From the NCBI GenBank assembly GCA_017958705.1, contig JAGDCE010000381.1, positions 1 to 7,401 of the forward strand: a stretch of DNA of 7,401 nt. Reading direction: 5' to 3'. Below are positions 1-5,014 of the stretch, piece after piece (the stretch's first letter is position 1; every line of letters begins with the position of its first letter). Below the pieces are notes generated by a model. It worked only from the letters and a program-made list of their open reading frames with translations. It was not told the DNA's origin and did not search any database. This DNA is from Clostridia bacterium (lineage in GTDB: Bacteria; Bacillota; Clostridia; Oscillospirales; CAG-272). The position numbers and the translations under genes were made by a program.

Positions 1-25
1 CGTCCGATTCCAAAACCACCTTCAT
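1..25 (-). CDS. Possible 5' end of a further leftward gene (partial, 8 codons visible)
   Basis: An ATG at 25-23 on the minus strand opens a frame reading MKVVLESD before the window ends. It lies 42 nt beyond the stop of the HAD phosphatase gene in the same direction, and a weak purine-rich stretch (AAAGAAGA, about 33-40) precedes it at plausible ribosome-binding distance. A leftward gene continuing the operon would fit. Eight residues cannot identify a family, and the Shine-Dalgarno match is poor, so this is only a candidate start. Confidence 0.3.
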
Positions 26-67
26 ACTGTTATCTTCTTTATGAGAAACAGGCTGATCCCGCTTTTT

Positions 68-706
68 TTATTTCAATATTATATTTGCTATATCATACGG
101 TGCTTTCGCCGCGGCGTGGGCAGATGACAATTCCTCTTCCGTTCCGTAGCCGTAAAGCGCGCCTATCGTAAAAAGACCGTTTTTTTCGCCGCCTTCGATA
201 TCGTACGCGCGGTCTCCGACCATGAACGATCCGCGCGACGGGGAGACGCCGAGCAAATCGAGCGCACGGGCTATGATCACAGCCTTGTCATCGCGTGAAG
301 CGTCAAGAGAAGCGCCTGAAACGGCGGAAAGATATACGTCAAAACCGAAATGCTCGGCTATCTTTTTTGCAAAGACCTCCGGTTTCGCCGTCGCGAGCGC
401 TATCCCGAAGCCGGCTTCCGAAAGCGAACGGAACGTACTTATGATCCCGTCGTATAGCGTACATTCGAAAATGCCCGTCGGTCTGTAATACTCGCGGTAA
501 TACGCCACGGCCTTTTCGGCGTCGGATGCCGATAGTCCGAAGTATTTTGAAAACGATTCGCGCAGCGGCGGTCCGATAAAGCAGTACAGCTCTTTTCTGT
601 CCGGCGGCTCGATTCCGAATTTCCGCAGCGCGTACATGACGGAGTTCGTTATGCCGATGCCGGGGTCGGTAACGGTGCCGTCGAGATCGAACAGGACCGC
701 TCTCAT
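68..706 (-). CDS. HAD-superfamily phosphatase, 5'-nucleotidase / phosphoglycolate phosphatase-like
   Basis: A 212-residue cytosolic HAD hydrolase with a helical C1 cap, expected to remove phosphate from a small phosphometabolite by way of an aspartyl-phosphate. Visible motifs: I, DLDGT (nucleophile D7, acid D9); II, T106 in LATAK; III, K141; IV, GDRAYD with D165 and D169 as Mg2+ ligands. The stretches GITNSV, FIGPPLRESF, KPEVFA and YGYGTEEEL are typical of the subgroup related to Pseudomonas PA0065 (HAD_5NT), often annotated gph. True substrate is uncertain: nucleotide, phosphoglycolate or pyrophosphate-type activities all occur among relatives. The frame stays open upstream to 856, but that extension is arginine-rich, lies antisense-frame inside the neighbouring gene and precedes the conserved start, so ATG 706 is chosen. 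GAGG lies 4 nt before it, and ATGA overlaps the stop of the serine hydrolase gene, indicating coupling. It is the last complete gene of the leftward operon; no hairpin-plus-T terminator follows. Confidence 0.9.
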   Translation of the reverse strand: MRAVLFDLDGTVTDPGIGITNSVMYALRKFGIEPPDRKELYCFIGPPLRESFSKYFGLSASDAEKAVAYYREYYRPTGIFECTLYDGIISTFRSLSEAGFGIALATAKPEVFAKKIAEHFGFDVYLSAVSGASLDASRDDKAVIIARALDLLGVSPSRGSFMVGDRAYDIEGGEKNGLFTIGALYGYGTEEELSSAHAAAKAPYDIANIILK

Positions 707-1839
707 AAAGCCTCGACTATAACGCGCTCGAATTCTCTCGCGGTATCGGCGCCGGCGCCGCCGCCGTCGAGCAGATTCTTGATATAAACGGCGTAGATCT
801 CGTTTGACGGATCTATGAAGAAATGCGTTCCGTACGCGCCCGACCAGCCGAAGCATCCGGGGGAGAGGAGCTGATGCTCCGTCTTTTTATTTATTACGCG
901 CATTGAAAGCCCCCACGTCTCGACGTCGGTCCCGGGGTTGAAGAACGGCAGAGAAGGCGTCGCCATCAGCCCGACGGTCTCGGGTTTCAGTATCCTTGCG
1001 CCGTTATATTCGCCCTTGTTGTATAACATCGCGGCGAATTTCATATAATCGTCAAGCGTTCCGACCATTCCGGCGCCCGCGGCGTAGTACGAGAGCGGGA
1101 CGTCGCCGAAGATAGTGTCGCCCATGTCGATCTCGGTTATTTTTCCGTCGCGCGCGTCGTACATCTTCATAAGGCGTGCGCGCTGTTCCTTACTCGGCTT
1201 GTATACGGTGTCGTAACATCCGAGCGGATGCAGGATATTGTCGAGCACGAACTGCTCGAAATCCATACCGGACGTGAGCTCGACGATATAAGCCGCCGTG
1301 TCAAACGCCTGCGTCCACGAGTATATCGCCTGTTTTCTCGGCTCGAAATCGAGGAGCTGATCGCCGAATTTCGGCACCATTCCGGCGAGCGTGTCGCCCT
1401 GTTTTATGTGGTAATCCTTCCACGCGCGGTTGCCCGCCTCGCCCTCTCCGAGGCCTGATGCCTGGTTGAGCAGGTCGCGAATCTGTATCTCGTTTTTCGC
1501 GGGGTACTGTCCCGTTATCTTTCCGTGTTCGTCGACGATCGCGACGTTCATGTGCTTAAACGACGGTATGAATTTGCTGACCGGATCGTCGAGGCTGAAG
1601 GCGCCGCGCTCGTACATGATCATCGTCGCGACCCCTGTGATAGGCTTCGTCATTGAAGCGAGGCGCACGATTGTGTCTGAGCGGAGCGGTATCCTGTTTT
1701 CGATATCCGCGTACCCGATCGCGTTTTTGAATACGATCTCGTTTTTGTACGCTACGGCGTACGCCGCGGAAACGAGGCGTTTGTCCGCGATCCGCTGTTC
1801 TGTCAGTCTGTCAAGCTCTTTGAGTTTTTCGATATTCAT
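703..1839 (-). CDS. Class C beta-lactamase-family serine hydrolase (esterase-like)
   Basis: A 378-residue protein of the beta-lactamase/penicillin-binding-like fold (Pfam Beta-lactamase, PF00144). The nucleophile motif S-x-x-K is S62-M-T-K65 in RLASMTKPITG. The second motif, normally Y-x-N, reads Y173-S-W, and the third, normally K/H-T/S-G or W-G-G, reads W332-S-G in GCFGWSGAYG. FFIDP after the third motif, and a Tyr without the following Asn, resemble family VIII esterases of the EstB type more than true AmpC. No signal peptide or membrane segment is visible, so it probably acts in the cytosol, which argues against a role in beta-lactam defence. Likely activity is hydrolysis of an ester or amide; the substrate cannot be told. 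The start is ATG 1839 with AAAGGAAA just upstream inside the end of the preceding gene; only one base separates that gene's stop (TGA) from this start. Its own stop overlaps the HAD gene start. Confidence 0.92.
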   Translation of the reverse strand: MNIEKLKELDRLTEQRIADKRLVSAAYAVAYKNEIVFKNAIGYADIENRIPLRSDTIVRLASMTKPITGVATMIMYERGAFSLDDPVSKFIPSFKHMNVAIVDEHGKITGQYPAKNEIQIRDLLNQASGLGEGEAGNRAWKDYHIKQGDTLAGMVPKFGDQLLDFEPRKQAIYSWTQAFDTAAYIVELTSGMDFEQFVLDNILHPLGCYDTVYKPSKEQRARLMKMYDARDGKITEIDMGDTIFGDVPLSYYAAGAGMVGTLDDYMKFAAMLYNKGEYNGARILKPETVGLMATPSLPFFNPGTDVETWGLSMRVINKKTEHQLLSPGCFGWSGAYGTHFFIDPSNEIYAVYIKNLLDGGGAGADTAREFERVIVEAL

Positions 1840-1840
1840 A

Positions 1841-2677
1841 TCATTTTCCTTTCGACGTCACGGTGACCTTTTTCCCGTTGCTTACGAGAACTATATCACC
1901 GTCGGTCTGCGTATCGTATTTCTTCATTTTGCAGGCGTTTATCGCCTTGACCGTCACGGCGGCCGCGGGTTCCTCGTCGCCGGTCGTTATTATCGCGTAT
2001 TCGGCGCCGGTCTTCGACAGAAACAGCTGCGAGCTCGCCTTGTCGGAGCCGTGGTGCCCGATCTTAATCGCGTCGCACTGCAGATCCGTCGAGTATTTCT
2101 TCATCAGCGCCGTCTCGGTCTTCAGCTGCGCGTCGCCCATGAAAAGCACCGCCGTGCCGCCGAACTGCATGCGGATCACAAGCGAAGAATCGTTTTCGGA
2201 TTGCAGCGCGAGCAGCCCGCTGTCAGGCTCGAGCACGGAGACTGCCGCGTCGCCGAGCGAGAATCCCGCGCCCTGCATTATCTGTTTGACCTCCGTGCCG
2301 CGAAGCGACGCCGCGTCGAGCATGTTTTTGTAAAGCTTATCCTCGCTTTCAAGCGGCGTGGTGTAAAGCGTTTTTACTTTGTACTTCTGTATCACGTGAG
2401 CTATGGAGCCGATATGGTCCTTGTCGTTGTGAGTCGCCACGGCGAATTCGAGCTCCGATACGCCGTATTCCTTCATGACAGAATCGATCTTATCTTTGCT
2501 CGCTTTGTATCCGGCGTCGATCACGCCGAAACCGGATTCCGTTTTTATAAGTATGAAATCGGCTTTGCCGACGTCCGCAAAGACGACTGTCACCTCGCCG
2601 TTCACGTCGGAGCCACCGCCGACGCAGGCGCACAACAAAAGGAGCGCTGCAAGCAGGGTGGCGCCGAGCCGTTTCAT
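1841..2677 (-). CDS. ComEC-like metallo-beta-lactamase-fold lipoprotein
   Basis: A 278-residue predicted lipoprotein: K2-R3, a hydrophobic stretch at about 5-16 and a lipobox L15-C-A-C18, followed by a Gly/Ser linker, so it should be lipidated at C18 and face outward from the membrane. The rest is a stand-alone metallo-beta-lactamase domain of the type at the C terminus of the DNA-uptake channel ComEC/Rec2. Metal-site motifs: H83-x-D-x-D87-H88 (THNDKDHIGS), END at 161-163 before SLVIR, D182 in FMGDA, H208-H209 in IGHHGS and a C-terminal TDGDI at 259-263. ComEC itself has many membrane helices, absent here, so this is not a competence channel. Relatives are called MBL-fold hydrolases; a nuclease or phosphodiesterase on extracellular nucleic acid is possible but unproven. 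AGGAGG lies 5 nt before ATG 2677, and ATGA overlaps the dehydrogenase stop. Confidence 0.92.
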   Translation of the reverse strand: MKRLGATLLAALLLLCACVGGGSDVNGEVTVVFADVGKADFILIKTESGFGVIDAGYKASKDKIDSVMKEYGVSELEFAVATHNDKDHIGSIAHVIQKYKVKTLYTTPLESEDKLYKNMLDAASLRGTEVKQIMQGAGFSLGDAAVSVLEPDSGLLALQSENDSSLVIRMQFGGTAVLFMGDAQLKTETALMKKYSTDLQCDAIKIGHHGSDKASSQLFLSKTGAEYAIITTGDEEPAAAVTVKAINACKMKKYDTQTDGDIVLVSNGKKVTVTSKGK

Positions 2678-3498
2678 TTCAGCCTCCTGAACATTTCAAG
2701 ATCAGACTCCGTCATGATCTTTGTGTAAAGCGAGTTCGACGCGGAAGGGGCGACGGACGACAGCGCCGTCATCATGTGAGAATCCTTGCCGCATACGATC
2801 AGTTTACGTCCGGCGGCGATTCCGCGCACTATAGCGGACGCTATATCGGCTTTGTCCGTACCGAGCCCGCTGATGAACGACTGATCATCCTCCGTCAGCC
2901 CGTTGTCGCGAAACAGCCCCGTCTTTGAAAATCCGGGGAAAACACAGCCGACGTAGAGTCTTCCGCGCATCTCCTCGCACAACGCCTGAGAGAAATTCTT
3001 CACGGCGCCCTTGCTCGCTGAGTATACCGCGGTGCCTGCGACCGGCGAGAACGCGGCGGAGCTCGCGACGTTCACTATCCCGCCTTCGGCGGAGCGGAGA
3101 AGCAGCGGGATCATCGCCTCACAGCCGTAGACGACGGACATGAAATTCACGTCCATCACGTTTTTCGCCGTCTCGCCGTCCTCATTCTCGAATTTATCAA
3201 AAGGCGGCATTATGCCGGCGTTGTTAATAAGCAGATCCGGGATTATACCATTCTTTTCAAGCTTCCCGGCGAATTTCTGCCAGTTTTCCCGCACGGAAAC
3301 GTCGAAGAGTACGTATCTGAATTTGTTTTTGCGGTCGCCGAGCGACTGCGACAGCTCCTCGAATTTTTCGCGGCTCCTGCCTATGCCGATAACGCGGCAG
3401 CCGTGCTCGTTGATCAGCAGCCTGCACAGCTCCGATCCGAAGCCGCCGGAAGCGCCGGTTATCACGACCGTTTTTCTGTTTATATCGTATGGCGTCAT
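2674..3498 (-). CDS. Short-chain dehydrogenase/reductase (SDR)
   Basis: A 274-residue classical SDR, an NAD(P)-dependent oxidoreductase of the cytosol. Motifs in order: T14-G-A-S-G-G-F-G21 cofactor loop, D66 in LFDVS, N92-N-A-G95, catalytic Ser at 146/147 in NVASS, Y159-S-A-S-K163, and P188-G. A basic R41 after the second strand hints at NADPH preference, as an inference. The hydrophilic C-terminal tail is not diagnostic; the substrate is unknown. The open frame reaches back to 3534, but that start would lie above the -10 box at 3525-3530, and the extra residues are lysine/arginine-rich and non-conserved. ATG 3498 has GGAG 7 nt upstream and is chosen. It is the first gene of the leftward operon, about 20 nt from the predicted transcription start. 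Its stop overlaps the lipoprotein start. Confidence 0.93.
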   Translation of the reverse strand: MTPYDINRKTVVITGASGGFGSELCRLLINEHGCRVIGIGRSREKFEELSQSLGDRKNKFRYVLFDVSVRENWQKFAGKLEKNGIIPDLLINNAGIMPPFDKFENEDGETAKNVMDVNFMSVVYGCEAMIPLLLRSAEGGIVNVASSAAFSPVAGTAVYSASKGAVKNFSQALCEEMRGRLYVGCVFPGFSKTGLFRDNGLTEDDQSFISGLGTDKADIASAIVRGIAAGRKLIVCGKDSHMMTALSSVAPSASNSLYTKIMTESDLEMFRRLK

Positions 3499-3524
3499 AT
3501 GTTTTCTCCGTTGTTTTTTTTGTG

Positions 3525-3553
3525 ATTTTATCATATCAGCCGGCGTATGTCAA
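3525..3553 (-). promoter_or_regulatory. Sigma-70/A-type promoter of the leftward operon
   Basis: On the minus strand a perfect -35 TTGACA (3553-3548) is followed after exactly 17 bp by TAAAAT (3530-3525). TG one base before the -10 gives an extended -10 (TGATAAAAT). Transcription should start near 3518, leaving an untranslated leader of about 20 nt with a GGAG site before ATG 3498. This placement excludes the longer dehydrogenase start at 3534. Confidence 0.85.
3534..3542 (+). repeat. Direct repeat TATCAGCCG, copy 1
   Basis: Exact 9-bp match to 3609-3617 in the same orientation. This copy lies in the spacer between the -35 and -10 boxes of the leftward promoter, where a bound protein could block RNA polymerase. 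Two copies only; chance is not excluded. Confidence 0.4.
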
Positions 3554-3608
3554 TACGCGCGGATTAAAGTTTTTATAAAAAAACGCGCACGACTGAAAAA
3601 TCCCGGAT

Positions 3609-3617
3609 TATCAGCCG
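3609..3617 (+). repeat. Direct repeat TATCAGCCG, copy 2
   Basis: Second exact copy of the 9-bp word, 75 bp from the first, ending 2 bp before the inverted repeat that surrounds the rightward -35 box. It would sit about 20-30 bp upstream of the rightward -35. Confidence 0.4.
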
Positions 3618-3619
3618 TC

Positions 3620-3653
3620 ATCTTTCGGGCAAAACCCTTGACATCCGAAAGAT
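3620..3653. promoter_or_regulatory. Inverted repeat around the rightward -35 box (candidate operator)
   Basis: ATCTTTCGG at 3620-3628 and CCGAAAGAT at 3645-3653 are perfect reverse complements separated by 16 bp. The -35 hexamer (3638-3643) lies in the gap, and the right arm occupies the -35/-10 spacer. Because both arms are upstream of the predicted transcription start, this cannot act as an RNA hairpin and would have to be read as DNA, for example by a dimeric regulator. The arms are centred 25 bp apart. No matching known operator was recognised. Confidence 0.5.
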
Positions 3654-3666
3654 TTTATTATATAAT
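3638..3666 (+). promoter_or_regulatory. Perfect sigma-70/A-type promoter of the rightward glmM operon
   Basis: Consensus -35 TTGACA (3638-3643), a 17-bp spacer and consensus -10 TATAAT (3661-3666). Transcription should start at about 3673-3675. Such a fully consensus promoter implies strong transcription unless restrained, which makes the inverted repeat overlapping it more interesting. It also shows that the ATG at 3669 cannot be the first gene's start, since it lies at or before the start of the transcript. Confidence 0.92.
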
Positions 3667-3675
3667 ATATGCTGA

Positions 3676-3723
3676 ATGATAATGGGTATCTGTTTGTACC
3701 GGAAAAGGAGAATCAGACCGTGA
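3676..3723 (+). CDS. Candidate 15-codon leader ORF in the glmM-operon leader
   Basis: An ATG about 10 bases after the -10 box opens a 15-codon frame that ends in TGA at 3721-3723, overlapping the GTG start (3720-3722) of the next gene. It would encode a basic peptide ending RKRRIRP. There is almost no room for a ribosome-binding site, so it would need leaderless initiation. It may equally be a chance frame; the Shine-Dalgarno site of the next gene lies within it. Confidence 0.2.
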   Translation: MIMGICLYRKRRIRP

Positions 3724-4331
3724 CCAGAATTTATATAGTTATGACCGCCGCCAATACCCGTTCCGCAAAGGCTTACCGCGCGCTGACCGGATCGGATTAC
3801 GACCACGTCGCCGTGAGCTTTAACAAGAATCTTTCCGTCATGTATTCGTTTGCGAAGACGCGCCGCGATATACCGCTGGCGGGCGGATTCGTGTCGGAAT
3901 ATCCGTCGCGTTTTCTCGCCGAGGGCGGAGACGTGCCGGTAAAGGTGTTCACGATCGAAGCAGACGAGGAGGAATATCTGCGCGTTCGCGACGTTATCCG
4001 CCGCATGAAAACGCATCCGCAGATATACACGTATAATATTTACGAAAAAGCCGCCTCGCTGTTCGACGGATCGTGCCGCATCAGCCGCTCTTATACGGAC
4101 CTTTCGTTCGTCTGCCGCCTGATGCGCTTCGGCAATATAAAAAGCTACAACGAGCTCGGATTCATCCTCGGACCGTATCTTACGTACGAGGGCACGCTGA
4201 ACAAGATCGCCGGCGGCGACGAATACCACGGAGCCGAATATTTCGACGAAGTCTCGCCGGTCCGGTCGTTTTCGACTTCGGCTCTGTATTCGATCAAACT
4301 TCTCGGGAGGAAAATCTACGAATCCGTATGA
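3720..4331 (+). CDS. Putative permuted papain-like cysteine peptidase/amidase (YiiX/C92-like)
   Basis: A 203-residue soluble protein without signal peptide. The segment Y-D-H29-V-A-V-S-F then MYSFAK and GGFVSE matches the pattern I recall from small Bacillota proteins related to permuted NlpC/P60 papain-like enzymes, in which a histidine near the N terminus is followed much later by a cysteine. Here C132 in LSFVCRLM is the candidate nucleophile; family members more often read CS/CT-x-F-V there, so the site is somewhat divergent. Likely chemistry is amide, thioester or ester cleavage, but activity and substrate are unproven. The open frame extends back to ATG 3669, which overlaps the promoter, so GTG 3720 is preferred: AAGGAG (3705-3710) precedes it by 9 nt. 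First gene of the rightward operon, overlapping the next by ATGA, which suggests an envelope or amino-sugar link. Confidence 0.65.
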   Translation: MTRIYIVMTAANTRSAKAYRALTGSDYDHVAVSFNKNLSVMYSFAKTRRDIPLAGGFVSEYPSRFLAEGGDVPVKVFTIEADEEEYLRVRDVIRRMKTHPQIYTYNIYEKAASLFDGSCRISRSYTDLSFVCRLMRFGNIKSYNELGFILGPYLTYEGTLNKIAGGDEYHGAEYFDEVSPVRSFSTSALYSIKLLGRKIYESV

Positions 4332-5014
4332 GTATAAAAGAAATCATGACAGTATCCGCGCTGCTTGACCTGTCTCACAGCGCGGCGGGCGGGCAGCTTT
4401 CCCGCTATGAATATCCGTGGGAAGCGATACCGCACATAAAAGAGATTATAATCGAACTGCAAAACACGCTCGGGGACGGCTATGAGCAGATAAGTGAAGG
4501 CGTTTTCGCGCATAAGAGCGCAAAGATCGCGCCGAGCGCGTATATCGGCGCGCCGGCGATAATCTGCGAGGGCGCGGAGATAAGACACTGCGCGTTTATC
4601 CGCGGATCCGCGCTCGTCGGCGCCGGCGCGGTGGTCGGGAATTCCGTGGAGCTGAAGAACGCGATCCTGTTCGATCGTGTGCAGGTCCCGCATTTCAACT
4701 ACGTCGGTGATTCGATACTCGGATATAAAAGCCATATGGGCGCCGGATCGGTCACGTCGAACGTCAAAAGTGACAAAACGAACGTAACGATTCTGGCGGG
4801 GGACGAAAGAATAGAGACCGGCATGCGTAAGATGGGCGCGGTGCTCGGCGATCTCGTCGAGGTGGGGTGCAACAGCACGCTCAACCCCGGCACGGTGATC
4901 GGAAGGGGTAGCAGGATATATCCTAACAGCTCCGTGCGCGGCTTCGTCCCGCGGGATCACATTTATAAAAGCAAAGAAAATATCATAATGATGACCATGG
5001 AGGATCACAACTGA
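4328..5014 (+). CDS. Left-handed beta-helix acyltransferase, GlmU C-terminal-domain-like
   Basis: A 228-residue protein made of hexapeptide repeats (about residues 58-205: HKSAKIAPSAYIG, IIC/EGAEI, AFIRGSALVGAGAVVG and so on) forming a left-handed beta helix, after an N-terminal segment of about 55 residues with WEAIPHI. The block VQVPHFNYVGDSILGYKSHMGAGS lines up with the acetyl-transfer region of GlmU: H122 corresponds to E. coli GlmU H363 and Y125 to Y366. The expected reaction is acetylation of a sugar amine, plausibly glucosamine-1-phosphate, using acetyl-CoA. The nucleotidyltransferase half of GlmU is absent, although relatives are often misnamed UDP-GlcNAc pyrophosphorylase. The frame is open from 4073, but that part is a shadow of the upstream gene; ATG 4328 overlaps its stop, with GGGAGG a rather distant 17 nt upstream, so coupling may drive initiation. 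It abuts glmM, whose product makes the likely substrate. Confidence 0.85.
   Translation: MSIKEIMTVSALLDLSHSAAGGQLSRYEYPWEAIPHIKEIIIELQNTLGDGYEQISEGVFAHKSAKIAPSAYIGAPAIICEGAEIRHCAFIRGSALVGAGAVVGNSVELKNAILFDRVQVPHFNYVGDSILGYKSHMGAGSVTSNVKSDKTNVTILAGDERIETGMRKMGAVLGDLVEVGCNSTLNPGTVIGRGSRIYPNSSVRGFVPRDHIYKSKENIIMMTMEDHN

Larger units (their letters stand above)
3499..3719. promoter_or_regulatory. Divergent intergenic control region between the two operons
   Basis: These 221 bases, visibly richer in A and T than the flanking genes, hold both operon promoters back to back, about 84 bp apart between the two -35 boxes. Between and across the promoters are a perfect inverted repeat (3620-3628/3645-3653), an exact 9-bp direct repeat TATCAGCCG (3534-3542 and 3609-3617), an AT palindrome TTTTTATAAAAA (3570-3581) and a pair of CGCGC-type arms (3557-3561 and 3584-3588). 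No gene on either strand is convincing here apart from a 15-codon leader candidate at 3676. Confidence 0.8.

Noticed and set aside
27..51. Imperfect hairpin CTGTT-TCT / AGA-AACAG near the left edge
   Set aside because: An 8-bp AT-rich stem with a bulge is expected by chance. It could cover the ribosome-binding site of the candidate gene at 25, but nothing supports a regulatory role.
61..70. Run of seven T after GATCCCGC as an intrinsic terminator
   Set aside because: No GC-rich inverted repeat precedes it on the plus strand, and on the minus strand it would read as A residues just after the HAD stop.
704..856. N-terminal extension of the HAD phosphatase back to 856
   Set aside because: The extra 50 residues are an arginine run read out of frame through the serine hydrolase gene. 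The conserved MRAVLFDLDGT start at 706 has an ATGA overlap and a GAGG site.
1430..2728. Plus-strand open frame of 432 codons opposite the serine hydrolase and lipoprotein
   Set aside because: No domain, low-complexity Arg/His-rich stretches, and it lies antisense to two genes with intact catalytic motifs.
3499..3534. Longer start of the short-chain dehydrogenase at 3534
   Set aside because: It lies upstream of the -10 box at 3525-3530 and so would not be on the transcript; it adds a lysine/arginine-rich non-conserved tail, and ATG 3498 has its own GGAG site.
3557..3588. GCGCG/CGCGC arms enclosing TTTTTATAAAAA between the promoters
   Set aside because: The arms and the AT palindrome have different centres, and simple-sequence arms of 5 bp in this composition are weak evidence; may just be an AT-rich promoter-upstream tract.
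3669..3719. ATG 3669 as start of the papain-like gene
   Set aside because: It begins 3 nt after the -10 box, ahead of the expected transcription start, and has no ribosome-binding site; GTG 3720 has AAGGAG at 9 nt.
4073..4327. N-terminal 85-residue extension of the acyltransferase
   Set aside because: It is an out-of-frame reading of the preceding gene, rich in Arg and Pro; family resemblance begins at MSIKEIM from ATG 4328.
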